Part shown: positions 1 to 7,352 of the stretch, one piece after another
Layout: every line of letters starts with the position of its first letter
Numbering within the stretch: the first letter of the stretch is position 1
Notes under the pieces: model-generated
What the model was told of the DNA's origin: nothing
What the model saw: only the letters and a program-made list of their open reading frames with translations
Databases searched by the model: none
NCBI GenBank assembly: GCA_027492415.1
Contig: JAPUEV010000214.1
Location: forward strand, 1-13,586
Origin: Ignavibacteria bacterium
GTDB taxonomy: Bacteria > Bacteroidota > Ignavibacteria > Tepidaquicellales > OLB5
DNA: 13,586 nt
Direction of reading: 5' to 3'
Made by a program: the position numbers and the translations under genes

Positions 1-916
1 CATGCATAGCTTTACAATGCACAACAACTGTATCCCTTGAAAGCTGAATGTACTTTTCAGGATCAGTTTTCCTGAGCTCAAATGCTTTTTCCAGCGGCAT
101 ACCCATTGGCACGTAGCCGTTGAGCATATCATGCGCGGAGGTTTGATCGGTAACAATATCAGGTATGATATTTCTCTTTAGCAGCTCAGGCAGAACATCA
201 CCGGCATTACCAACGAGTCCGACTGATTTTGCTTCTTTATTCTTAATTGCATCCTGTATTATTTTGATAGCTTCATCAAGGTCATCTGTCATTACATCGC
301 AGTAACCTGTATCAATCCTTTTCTGTATCCTTGATCTTTCAACATCAATGCCAAGCATTACAGCGCCATTCATAGTAGCTGCAAGCGGCTGAGCGCCGCC
401 CATACCGCCAAGTCCGGCGGTGAGAATAAATTTACCCGAAAGATCGCCGTTAAAATGTTTATCAGCGCATGCGGCAAATGTTTCGTAGGTTCCCTGCAGG
501 ATTCCCTGAGAGCCGATATATATCCATGAGCCGGCAGTCATCTGTCCGTACATAGTTAAGCCTAAAGCATCAAGCCTGCGGAATTCATCCCATGTTGCCC
601 ATGCGGGTACAAGCTGTGCATTGGATATTATTACTTTCGGCGCGTTTGAGTGGGTTTTAAATACAGCTACCGGCTTGCCTGACTGCACAAGCAGTGTCTC
701 ATCTTCATTTAAGTTTTTCAGTGATTCGATTATCTGGTCGTAACATTCCCAGTTCCTTGCAGCTTTACCGCCGCCGCCATAGACTACCAGGTCATCCGGT
801 CTTTCGGCAACATCGGGGTCTAAGTTGTTCATTAACATACGCATAGCAGCTTCTGCTATCCAGTTCTTACAGGTTAAAGTTGTACCTGTTGGCGCTTTTA
901 TTGTTCTTTTTGACAT
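1..916 (-). CDS. hutU: Urocanate hydratase (urocanase), N-terminal 305 residues; cut by the left window edge
   Basis: Urocanase adds water to urocanate to give 4-imidazolone-5-propionate, the second step of histidine degradation, using tightly bound NAD+ in the cytosol. The frame opens at the ATG complementary to 914-916 (MSKRTIKAPTG) and stays open to the left edge, so about 250 of the family's roughly 555 residues are missing. Family blocks seen in order: YGGGGKAARNWECYDQI (46-62), ETLLVQSGKPVAVFKTH (73-89), WATWDEFRRLDALGLTMYGQ (106-125), TAGSWIYIGSQGILQGTYET (127-146), the glycine-rich NAD-binding stretch TAGLGGMGGAQPLAAT (166-181) and DIVTDQTSAHDMLNGYVPMG (253-272). The urocanase signature with the active-site Cys lies beyond the edge and cannot be checked. 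There is no Shine-Dalgarno before the ATG, but a TATCTTTG -7 box lies 23 nt upstream. It lies 69 nt downstream of hisA. The identity is secure. Confidence 0.96.
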   Translation of the reverse strand, partial: MSKRTIKAPTGTTLTCKNWIAEAAMRMLMNNLDPDVAERPDDLVVYGGGGKAARNWECYDQIIESLKNLNEDETLLVQSGKPVAVFKTHSNAPKVIISNAQLVPAWATWDEFRRLDALGLTMYGQMTAGSWIYIGSQGILQGTYETFAACADKHFNGDLSGKFILTAGLGGMGGAQPLAATMNGAVMLGIDVERSRIQKRIDTGYCDVMTDDLDEAIKIIQDAIKNKEAKSVGLVGNAGDVLPELLKRNIIPDIVTDQTSAHDMLNGYVPMGMPLEKAFELRKTDPEKYIQLSRDTVVVHCKAMH

Positions 917-938
917 AGTAATAAATAGGATTAAGATA

Positions 939-946
939 CAAAGATA
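939..946 (-). promoter_or_regulatory. Candidate -7 box (TATCTTTG) for hutU
   Basis: On the minus strand the 69-nt hisA-hutU gap carries TATCTTTG, an exact match to the Bacteroidota -7 consensus TAnnTTTG. It would give a short leader of roughly 15 nt before the hutU ATG. No clear TTG is seen at the -33 position, only an AT-rich TTAAAA. It suggests hutU can be transcribed separately from porZ-hisA. Confidence 0.45.
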
Positions 947-985
947 TGAAAAAATATAAGAGTTTTTAATGTAGATTTGAATGTA

Positions 986-1750
986 TTATTTAACTTTCGG
1001 GAGGTCTAAGGATGTATCGATCTTTTCCTGCATACGCCAGATGGCCTGGCACGGGAATTTATTTTCGTAGAGTGCGCGGCTCATCATCACGGAATCAACG
1101 CCGTGTTTTTCAAGCTCCTGAACCATCATAAGGTCCCGGTAGTTTGATATTCCGCCTGCTGCTGTAACTTTTAAGCCGGTTTCAACAGCAATTTGTTTTA
1201 ATCCTTCAATATCGGGTCCGGAAAGTGTTCCAACTTTTGCTACATCCTGGTAAATGATACGCTCAACACCAAGCTTTTTCATGCCAAGGGCAAACTCGAG
1301 AGCATGAATATCGGTTATATTGCCCCAGCCGTCTTTAACAAGGTAGCCGTTCCTAACATCTACGCTGATGGCAACTTTACTTTTCCCGAATTCATCAAGA
1401 AGTTTTTTTATGAGGTCAATATTATCAATTGCCGATGTTCCGATAACGATTCGGTAAACGCCAAGCTCTTTAATAAGCTGTTCGGCAATTTCAAACGTCC
1501 TAATACCGCCGCCAAGCTGTATAGGTACGCCAACGGTTTCAGTGATCTCTTTAATGAGCCCATAATTTTTCCGTTTACCTGATACTGCGCCGTCAAGATC
1601 AGATATATGTATAACCTTGGCGTTTTCCTTGCGGAAAAGCCTTGCCATATTCAAAGGACTTTCGGAATAGTAAACGGTTTTATCCTCAAGTCCTTCGACC
1701 ATTCTGACGGAGTGTCCGTTCTGAATATCAATTACGGGTATTACAAGCAT
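986..1750 (-). CDS. hisA: HisA-type phosphoribosylformimino-AICAR-phosphate isomerase with altered active-site segment
   Basis: HisA is a (beta/alpha)8 barrel that catalyses the Amadori isomerisation of ProFAR to PRFAR in histidine biosynthesis. The 254 residues match the family's length. Seen: the first-strand motif IPVIDI with catalytic Asp8, VRMVEG (15-20), HISDLDGA (48-55), the GGGIR loop (80-84), GTSAI (104-108), SVDVRNG (129-135) with Asp131, W142 in KDGWGN, and AAGGIS (197-202). However, the stretch that in typical HisA reads T-D-I-x-R-D-G-T is YQDVAKVGTLSGP (167-179). The conserved Thr and the catalytic second Asp are therefore replaced by Gln168 and Val173, and the late GkALYeG phosphate loop reads SRALYEN (224-230). 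It may be a working but divergent enzyme, or a HisA-like paralogue with another substrate. It starts 9 nt after the porZ stop and has no Shine-Dalgarno, consistent with co-transcription. No other his gene is in view. Confidence 0.85.
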   Translation of the reverse strand: MLVIPVIDIQNGHSVRMVEGLEDKTVYYSESPLNMARLFRKENAKVIHISDLDGAVSGKRKNYGLIKEITETVGVPIQLGGGIRTFEIAEQLIKELGVYRIVIGTSAIDNIDLIKKLLDEFGKSKVAISVDVRNGYLVKDGWGNITDIHALEFALGMKKLGVERIIYQDVAKVGTLSGPDIEGLKQIAVETGLKVTAAGGISNYRDLMMVQELEKHGVDSVMMSRALYENKFPCQAIWRMQEKIDTSLDLPKVK

Positions 1751-1759
1751 ATTTTTTAA

Positions 1760-4060
1760 TTACTGCCTTACAATTGCAACTTTACCTTTACAAACTTTGC
1801 TGCCATCTTTATTGTATCCGGCTATAATATAAATGCCGGAAGAGACATAATTACCGTTCTGGTCCCGGCCATCCCAGTTGGCGATCCTTCCGCCGGGCGT
1901 TTCAAATTCAGCAACCAGTGTTCCGCTGATACTTAATATTTTAACAGTAGATTCCTCTACCAAACCATCAATTCTTAGCTGAGAGCCGGACGGTATAACA
2001 AATGGATTTGGACCAACTTTGATCTGGTCACACTCCGCAAGCGGGTTAACAGCAATTGTATTATATGATACTAAGCCTTTTTCAGTGCCAAAGTAAACCC
2101 TTCCTGTTTCATTATCAGTTGCAATGGAAATTATTTTATTATCAAGCAGGTAAGAATTTGCCATATTGAATCTTTTAAGCAAAGTTGAGCCGTCAGGCGA
2201 AACATAGATCACACCGTCAGAAATTGTGCCAAGCCATTTATTATTCAGAGCATCCACAGCAATTGAAAGAACATTTGCTGTAAGCGGTGTGCTTATTCCG
2301 TTTTCAATTATCCTCATTTTAAACAGTGTTGGTACTGAACCGGGGTTGTTAATAACCTGTTCAGGGTTTGGAATTACTATTACGCCGTTATTTGTAGCAA
2401 CCCATACTTCACCGCTCTTATCGGTAACAACCTGGTTAACCTGGCCTACATCTGAGCCAAGCTGTGAATAGCCAATTAATGCACCTGTTGGCGATGACCC
2501 TTCATTGAAGTACATTAATCCTCTTACATTACCTTCAATTGGATGGAGTGTCATCCATTTTGTATTAAAATTATCTATGGCAAGTGTAGTGAAGAAATTT
2601 GAGGTATTACCAAAGGGAGGAGGATAAGAAACCTGTTGTGTAAAATTAACAATGCTGTTAGGAACAAAATTATTTAATACCCACAGGTTGCCTGCATTAT
2701 CTTCATCAATTCCGTATGTTAGAACAAAATCCTGCCCTAAATTCCCCAGGATAGAATTAGATTCATTATACCTTGTAAGATCATTTCCGTTTATCTTTAA
2801 TAAGCCGTTACCCCAGCCGGCGACCCACATATTACCGTGAATATCAGGATAAACGTTAACCCAGCCGCAGCATCCGCCGCCAAGTACAGGATCTTCAGCG
2901 TATGTGAAATTATCCCATGAAGTAGTATTGTATTTATAAATGCCCGATCTTGGAGTCCAGTCACCCAGTGACCCTGAAACTGACCAGAGATTACTGCCTT
3001 TATCAACAGTTAAGCTTGATTGTAAATTTGAAAAAGGACCATTTGGGAAAACATAGTTATTGGTATTATTCCTGTATAAATTTACGCCGTTATTTACGGT
3101 ACCTATCAGCAGGTCACCGCCGGAATTTACTTTTAAGGAGTTTACTTCTGTTCCGCTTTCAATAAGCTCTGCGGAATTAATATTATTTGTATTTACCCTA
3201 AAGATGCGGAAATTTCCTTTATTAGATCCGTCGTAGGAAAACGCCGAAAAATACATTGTACTGCCTGATACTGTCATTCTGTATACAGGATCAACAAAAG
3301 GTATGCCGTTAACCAGCGGAGCATATGTATTTAATGAACCGTTCTGGTAATATACAAGTCCGCTGTCTGTTCCCATAAAGACCTTGGAGTCGAAATATGC
3401 AATACAGTTGGTTTTATTGTTTTTCATTACAGAATTTCCTGTAACAAAGGCAGACCAGTTTGAAGCGATAGGAAGGTTTAAGTTTATATTTGCATATGCT
3501 ATACCGTTCTTTGTTGCCGCCCATATTGTGTCATTAATTACTGCTATATCGTATACCGGACTGTTTGCGGGTAAATTACCGAATCTTGTGTAAGGCTGAT
3601 CCACAAACTGAAACTGGGCAATATTGAATTTTACTATACAGAATTCAGTTGCAAAATACATGCGGCTGTTATATTCATAAAAAGCGTTGATCCTTTTGGA
3701 GGGTTCTGTCGAAGAATTTATATCGGTTATCTGCCTCCAGGTATTTTCAGCGGTGTTAAGTACGCTGATGGAGCCGTCAAAAGCGCCTGCCCAAACCAAC
3801 CCGTTACTGCCTGTGGTAACAGCTGTCAGCTCGTTTGACCTTAAGCCTTCAAGCGACGTATACTTTTTAATACTGGATGTGCTTGCAGGATCAAAGTTAA
3901 ATAAACCTCCGGATGTTGCTGCCCATACAAGGTTATTACCAAGAGAAATACCTTTTGTCTCTCTTAATGAGGTATAAATATTCCAGCCTGTTGAGCTTTG
4001 TGAAAAAGCAGGGCTTGCTGTAAATGCAAGTAATATAACCAAGATTATTTTCTTCAGCAT
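1760..4060 (-). CDS. porZ: PorZ-like type IX secretion protein: two beta-propellers plus T9SS C-terminal domain
   Basis: The 766 residues start with a signal peptide (MLKKIILVILLAFTASPAFSQ) and continue as repeated propeller blades. Strand pairs include LVWAATSGGLFNFD, LVWAGAFDGSISVL, TIWAATKNGIAYA, NMWVAGWGNGLLKI, EVWVATNNGVIVI, NKWLGTISDGVIYV and RVYFGTEKGLVSY. The last about 90 residues (from CDQIKVGPNPF, 677) form a FlgD-like/T9SS sorting fold with WDGRDQNG, SSGIYII and a basic KGKVAIVR tail. Length, the opening WNIYTSLRETKGISLGNNL and the order of the late blades followed by the tail resemble PorZ of Porphyromonas, a surface part of the T9SS attachment complex that works with the sortase PorU on A-LPS. 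That match is from memory of the family. A different propeller-type surface protein is the alternative. Its presence beside four T9SS-tagged proteins supports the call. No Shine-Dalgarno is seen; the upstream gap is 92 nt. Confidence 0.68.
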   Translation of the reverse strand: MLKKIILVILLAFTASPAFSQSSTGWNIYTSLRETKGISLGNNLVWAATSGGLFNFDPASTSSIKKYTSLEGLRSNELTAVTTGSNGLVWAGAFDGSISVLNTAENTWRQITDINSSTEPSKRINAFYEYNSRMYFATEFCIVKFNIAQFQFVDQPYTRFGNLPANSPVYDIAVINDTIWAATKNGIAYANINLNLPIASNWSAFVTGNSVMKNNKTNCIAYFDSKVFMGTDSGLVYYQNGSLNTYAPLVNGIPFVDPVYRMTVSGSTMYFSAFSYDGSNKGNFRIFRVNTNNINSAELIESGTEVNSLKVNSGGDLLIGTVNNGVNLYRNNTNNYVFPNGPFSNLQSSLTVDKGSNLWSVSGSLGDWTPRSGIYKYNTTSWDNFTYAEDPVLGGGCCGWVNVYPDIHGNMWVAGWGNGLLKINGNDLTRYNESNSILGNLGQDFVLTYGIDEDNAGNLWVLNNFVPNSIVNFTQQVSYPPPFGNTSNFFTTLAIDNFNTKWMTLHPIEGNVRGLMYFNEGSSPTGALIGYSQLGSDVGQVNQVVTDKSGEVWVATNNGVIVIPNPEQVINNPGSVPTLFKMRIIENGISTPLTANVLSIAVDALNNKWLGTISDGVIYVSPDGSTLLKRFNMANSYLLDNKIISIATDNETGRVYFGTEKGLVSYNTIAVNPLAECDQIKVGPNPFVIPSGSQLRIDGLVEESTVKILSISGTLVAEFETPGGRIANWDGRDQNGNYVSSGIYIIAGYNKDGSKVCKGKVAIVRQ

Positions 4061-4152
4061 TATTTTACTATTAGATTAATAAAAGAGTAGAGGTATTATC
4101 TATATTTGGAAGTTTTATTGATAGTTTGTCCTGAGTTCAAATTAAATTTTTC

Positions 4153-4467
4153 TTACAGAAGATCGTTTAATGCCTGTTCAAGCTCTTCCCTTGTATGGTT
4201 ATCACTTTGGGAAGTTGCCACGTAAATTCCTTTTTCATAAGCTTTCCGGGCTTCGTTTTCATCACCAAGAAGCTCGTATGTTTTTCCAAGCTGGTAGTAT
4301 GTAGCTACATAATTCGGGTCAAGGGTTTTTAACTCTTCAAACATTTCTTTTGCGCTTGCATTATCTTCAGCAGATAAATATTCCAGGCCTAATGCATACC
4401 TTGCAAAGGTATCATTAGGGTCAGTTTTAAGCATTTCCTTCAGGTTTTCGATCCTGTTATTTATCAT
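4153..4467 (-). CDS. Small tetratricopeptide-repeat protein
   Basis: This 104-residue protein has no signal peptide and consists of TPR helices. One repeat covers about 19-52 (FARYALGLEYLSAEDNASAK...LDPN) and a second about 53-86 (VATYYQLGKTYELLGDENEA...AYEKGI). They are preceded by a capping helix (NRIENLKEMLKTDPND) and followed by an acidic helix ending EELEQALNDLL. The repeats carry the usual small/aromatic consensus (A-LG-Y, A---Y-KG). Such proteins are adaptors for protein contacts in the cytosol; no partner can be named from sequence. It lies between phhB and porZ with gaps of 79 and 92 nt. The start has no Shine-Dalgarno but is the only ATG giving a full first helix. A weak TTG-N19-TAATTTTA promoter-like pair lies in the AT-rich gap upstream. 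Confidence 0.85.
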   Translation of the reverse strand: MINNRIENLKEMLKTDPNDTFARYALGLEYLSAEDNASAKEMFEELKTLDPNYVATYYQLGKTYELLGDENEARKAYEKGIYVATSQSDNHTREELEQALNDLL

Positions 4468-4546
4468 TTTGCTAATTTAAGCAACTTAATCTAAAATTAA
4501 AATTAATAAAAGTGATAAAATTTGCAACATCTGTAATTACTGCGGT

Positions 4547-4831
4547 TTATACAGGAATTTTCTCAAGGTCGGAAGCTATATCAATATCATTTTGTGTTAC
4601 TCCCCCGGCTGTATGAGTAGAAAATGATACTTCAATTTCTTTGAATTTCATTAAAATATAATCCGGGTGATGATTCCTTTTCTGGCAGAATCCACCTACC
4701 GCGGTGACAAAGCCCATTGTGGAAGGAAAGTTCTGTGTTTTAAAAGTTTTCTTAATCGAGCCTTCTTTATATTCCCAGCCGGCAAGCTCTTTTAATGAGC
4801 TTTGAATTACTTCAATTGATAATTTTTCCAT
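4547..4831 (-). CDS. phhB: Pterin-4a-carbinolamine dehydratase (PCD/DCoH family)
   Basis: PCD dehydrates 4a-hydroxytetrahydrobiopterin so the pterin cofactor of aromatic amino acid hydroxylases can be recycled; in bacteria lacking such hydroxylases its role is less clear. The 94-residue length is typical. The active-site signature is nearly intact: His54-His55-Pro56 in KRNHHPDY, the aromatic Phe63, His73 in STHTAGG and Asp82, with the exact family spacing (H-H-P-x6-F-x9-H-x8-D). The residue four before the first His, usually an acidic or basic residue (often Glu), is Gln50. The N-terminal part (IQSSLKELAGWEYKEGSIKKTF) fits the usual L--L-GW----G-I-K-F pattern. It starts 20 nt past the hydrolase 1 terminator; no Shine-Dalgarno and no clear promoter is visible, so read-through is possible. 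No hydroxylase gene is in the window. Confidence 0.93.
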   Translation of the reverse strand: MEKLSIEVIQSSLKELAGWEYKEGSIKKTFKTQNFPSTMGFVTAVGGFCQKRNHHPDYILMKFKEIEVSFSTHTAGGVTQNDIDIASDLEKIPV

Positions 4832-4844
4832 ATTTCATATATAT

Positions 4845-4870
4845 TAAAAAAGCGGGTAATTAACCCGCTT
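4845..4870 (-). terminator. Rho-independent terminator of hydrolase 1
   Basis: A 7-bp GC-rich stem (AGCGGGT at 4851-4857 pairing with ACCCGCT at 4863-4869, 5-nt loop) is followed on the minus strand by six T (complement of 4845-4850). It sits 22 nt after the hydrolase 1 stop codon and just before phhB. Confidence 0.9.
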
Positions 4871-4892
4871 TGAATTTGTTTTATAACTCAAC

Positions 4893-6863
4893 TTATTTTA
4901 CAAGGATCATTTTCTTTGTATCTGTAAAGCTGCCTGATACAAGCTTATAGAAATAAACTCCGCTTGAAAGCGCAGAAGCATCAAACAAAACAGAATTGGC
5001 ACCGGCCTCCTTAACTTCATTTACAAGCGTCCTTACTTCTTTACCTGTAACATCAAATACCTTTAACGTAACAATACCTTTCTGCGGTATCTGGAAGCTG
5101 ATCATTGTTGCGGGGTTGAACGGGTTTGGATAATTTTGGCCGAGAGAAAAAGTAAACGGCTCTTCCATTCCTTTGTTATCCGTTAAATTATCTGCTGCAT
5201 TTGTTATAGGCAGATCAATATATGAATTACTGCTTAAATAAACATAATTGTAGCCGTTATTAAGCACAGGCAGAACAAAAGGATTTGTTCCGAGGAACCA
5301 TGCATCATCAGGATGTGTATCCAGATTAGTGATGATAAGCTTTATTTTGTTGCCTGCTTTAAATATATGAGCATGAGCCTGTCCTTCAAAATTTTTAGTT
5401 TTGCGTGTATTGGCAGTATAATTCCTGTCAGTATAATTTAGCCTGTTGATTAGCTTTTCTTTACCGTTTGGCATAACTTCAAGTACCTGGATATTATACT
5501 GTGTGAAAACTGAGGCAGTTGAAAGATAATCAAGGTTGAACTTGGGGGTACCAAGCCACTTTTTATCAGATGTCAATGCAGCACTTGTAAATGATACAGA
5601 GTTCTTTTTAAATTTAGATGTAAATGTTGTACCTGTAAATTCTTCATTCACAGCTTCCTGCATTGTCAGTCCGCCGGTTACCTGGTTCCTTACAGAAACC
5701 CTTGTATTGCTGTTTGTACCTGCAGTAGTGGTAAGCCTGTTATTGGTATTTAGATACAGCCTGTACGGTGTAGTTATGTTCTGTAATGCAGCTTTAGAGC
5801 TGTCATGCTTAAAGCTCCAGTACACGCCGTTAACAGGGTATGTGGAAGATGCGTAATCATAATTTGCCGCTGGGATTGTGCGCCCGCTGTAAGGAAAGAG
5901 CCAGTAGAAAAACCAGTCATTAAAAAACTGCATATGCCAGGTATCTTCTGTTGGTGAGTGGTCCCCGCCATGTCCCTGGACAGCGCCAAGGTAAAGCCTG
6001 AATGTTGAGTTTGTATTGAGTACAGATGCTTTCATGATCCCCGACGCATTGAAAAATTTATCCTGCCATGAGCCTTCCATAATTAACGGAACGCGGTTAT
6101 TGGGAACACTTGTCATAAAATCCCTGTTGAGGGGAAGGTAATACGCAAGGCTATCCCAGTAATTTTTATTGCTTGCATAGATCCAGTTGCTCATCCTGTC
6201 AACCTGCGGTGTGTACCTTGCGGTATCAGGGGTATATTCAACAGTCCACAGAAGGGTCATTTTAATACAGCCGTTCTCTATCCAGCTGGAAGCAAAATTA
6301 GGCGGCGCGAGCGCGGAAATAATTGTCTTAACATTCATCCCCATTGTGCATGCCATGTAGGGAACAAGTCCGCCCTGTGAACCTCCCATTACAAGGATAT
6401 TATTGGGGTTGATCCCGTTAGGTGTATCCTGTTTGATGTAATTGATGAACTCTATCATATCCTGAGCTTCAATATTGGATATCAGGTTTGAAAGCCCGGT
6501 TGAGTGTCCCTGGCCGCGCATACTGAAAGTAGTAGTGTAATAACCGTACTCTGCCTGTGATTTAGCAAAGCCGGCAAGAGTTTCTTTATTATCACCGTAG
6601 CCGTGAACAAATACTACGGTAGGCCAGCCGCCTGAAGGCGGAGTTCCCTGTGGAATAAACTTCAGAGCATCCAGAATTGTACCATCACGAAGTGTAACGG
6701 TAAAATCTACCCTTGTAACGGGTACTGAAGGAGCATCTGAATATTTTGGTAAAAGCTTAAAGCTGTCGTAATTATCTCTTGCCCTTTTTTGCTGCGAAAA
6801 TGATAAATTTCCGGCAATGGACAAGAAAAGTAAAGCCAAAAGCACTATTTTAGCTGATTTCAT
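4893..6863 (-). CDS. Hydrolase 1: secreted CocE/S15-like alpha/beta hydrolase with T9SS sorting domain
   Basis: Six hundred fifty-six residues. Signal peptide 1-24 (MKSAKIVLLALLFLSIAG... cut near SFSQ). The catalytic alpha/beta hydrolase domain (about 50-330) has the oxyanion-side HGYGDNKE (88-95), the nucleophile elbow MGGSQGG with Ser162, WQDKFFN with Asp268 and GAVQGHGGDH with His298, a full Ser-Asp-His set placed as in CocE/Xaa-Pro dipeptidyl-peptidase relatives. A beta-rich region (about 340-550, with FNLDYLS and FLGTNPFVLPV) resembles their C-terminal jelly roll. The last about 80 residues (QNYPNPFNPATMISF ... SSGVYFYKLVSG ... KKMILVK) are a T9SS type A sorting domain, so the product is probably exported and anchored or released outside. 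Substrate (peptide or ester) is unknown. It is more divergent from its two paralogues here (for example WLFPYSGRTIPAANYDY) and lacks their shared promoter module. GTAGGGAA lies 8 nt before the ATG. Confidence 0.88.
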   Translation of the reverse strand: MKSAKIVLLALLFLSIAGNLSFSQQKRARDNYDSFKLLPKYSDAPSVPVTRVDFTVTLRDGTILDALKFIPQGTPPSGGWPTVVFVHGYGDNKETLAGFAKSQAEYGYYTTTFSMRGQGHSTGLSNLISNIEAQDMIEFINYIKQDTPNGINPNNILVMGGSQGGLVPYMACTMGMNVKTIISALAPPNFASSWIENGCIKMTLLWTVEYTPDTARYTPQVDRMSNWIYASNKNYWDSLAYYLPLNRDFMTSVPNNRVPLIMEGSWQDKFFNASGIMKASVLNTNSTFRLYLGAVQGHGGDHSPTEDTWHMQFFNDWFFYWLFPYSGRTIPAANYDYASSTYPVNGVYWSFKHDSSKAALQNITTPYRLYLNTNNRLTTTAGTNSNTRVSVRNQVTGGLTMQEAVNEEFTGTTFTSKFKKNSVSFTSAALTSDKKWLGTPKFNLDYLSTASVFTQYNIQVLEVMPNGKEKLINRLNYTDRNYTANTRKTKNFEGQAHAHIFKAGNKIKLIITNLDTHPDDAWFLGTNPFVLPVLNNGYNYVYLSSNSYIDLPITNAADNLTDNKGMEEPFTFSLGQNYPNPFNPATMISFQIPQKGIVTLKVFDVTGKEVRTLVNEVKEAGANSVLFDASALSSGVYFYKLVSGSFTDTKKMILVK

Positions 6864-6904
6864 TGTATTTTTCCCTACTTATACTATATATATAGAGTAA
6901 AATT

Positions 6905-6939
6905 ACTAATAATGATGTTTTGTTCCAATACAATAAAGA
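6905..6939 (-). promoter_or_regulatory. Weak candidate promoter of hydrolase 1
   Basis: On the minus strand TTG and TAATTTTA (one mismatch to TAnnTTTG) are separated by about 20 nt, upstream of the hydrolase 1 start and downstream of the previous terminator. The region is very AT-rich, so a chance match is likely. None of the conserved blocks seen before hydrolases 2 and 3 is present here. Confidence 0.25.
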
Positions 6940-6988
6940 AAAGTACCACATAATAATTTTTTTAATCCTTGTAATAATATGGATTTAA

Positions 6989-7015
6989 TAAAAAACCCCG
7001 CTGATTAAGCGGGGT
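6989..7015 (-). terminator. Rho-independent terminator after small membrane peptide A
   Basis: CCCCGCT (6996-7002) pairs with AGCGGGG (7008-7014) around a 5-nt loop, with one added A-T pair. On the minus strand the stem runs into a T stretch (complement of 6989-6995). It closes the hydrolase 2-peptide A unit before hydrolase 1. Confidence 0.9.
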
Positions 7016-7018
7016 AAA

Positions 7019-7049
7019 TTGGAGTAACAATAGATGGATCATATCTTTG
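7019..7049 (+). promoter_or_regulatory. Possible plus-strand (antisense) promoter facing small peptide A
   Basis: The plus strand carries TTG (7019-7021), a 20-nt spacer and TATCTTTG (7042-7049), an exact TTG-N20-TAnnTTTG arrangement. It would start a transcript near 7056 running antisense through the peptide A gene and the 3' end of hydrolase 2. No plus-strand gene follows. Such a match can occur by chance in AT-rich DNA. Confidence 0.3.
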
Positions 7050-7072
7050 TTACGGGGTGCAGCAAATATTTT

Positions 7073-7174
7073 TTATGCTTTTCTTATCTGTTTGTTTGCA
7101 TAAAACAGGTAACCTAAAATTACAAATGGTATCAATAGGAAAACGAAGATTACCGGTAATATTAATAGTGACAT
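7073..7174 (-). CDS. Small membrane peptide A (33 residues)
   Basis: A 33-codon frame begins MSLLILPVIF, has one continuous hydrophobic helix (about 3-25, ending GYLFY) and finishes with a short basic tail ANKQIRKA. The ATG is preceded at a good distance by AAAGGAG on the minus strand (7183-7189). That is a clear Shine-Dalgarno, which other genes in the left half of the window lack. A terminator follows 58 nt after the stop. It lies 202 nt downstream of hydrolase 2, with no consensus promoter in between, so it is probably co-transcribed. Its second half aligns without gaps to peptide B (10968-11054): P-F, then G, Y and K at identical spacing. I recognise no known family. A membrane microprotein linked to the hydrolase, or a type I toxin-like peptide, are possibilities only. 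Confidence 0.65.
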   Translation of the reverse strand: MSLLILPVIFVFLLIPFVILGYLFYANKQIRKA

Positions 7175-7224
7175 TTTTTAATTCTCCTTTAAAATATTTA
7201 TTTTCATTTTATCTTTTTTAACAT

Positions 7225-7264
7225 GCAGCGGTATCCCTAAAATTTGTTTCCAAATTACCGCTGC
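7225..7264 (-). other. Hairpin between hydrolase 2 and small peptide A
   Basis: A perfect 9-bp stem (GCAGCGGTA at 7225-7233 with TACCGCTGC at 7256-7264) encloses a 22-nt loop that can itself form a short ATTT/AAAT pairing. No T stretch follows on the minus strand, so it is not a standard terminator. It could protect the hydrolase mRNA 3' end or mark a processing site ahead of peptide A. Confidence 0.5.
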
Positions 7265-7352
7265 TTGTTTAATCAACTCTCTGATTCATTTAAATATAAA
7301 TATCCCGTTTATGCTCTTTAATTCTTTATTTCACAAGCCTTAGAAACAAGGC

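Noticed and set aside
2226..4000. Plus-strand open frames of 60-130 codons opposite porZ, hydrolases and other genes
   Set aside because: They lie fully antisense to strong coding frames, show no family resemblance, and have no promoter or ribosome site.
1760..4060. PorZ-like protein read as a sensor kinase because of its two-component-type propeller repeats
   Set aside because: There is no transmembrane helix after the propellers, no Y_Y_Y, HisKA or ATPase domain; the protein ends in a T9SS tail.
4101..4108. TATATTTG on the plus strand in the TPR-porZ gap as a promoter
   Set aside because: No TTG lies 19-21 bp upstream and no plus-strand gene follows; likely chance in AT-rich DNA.
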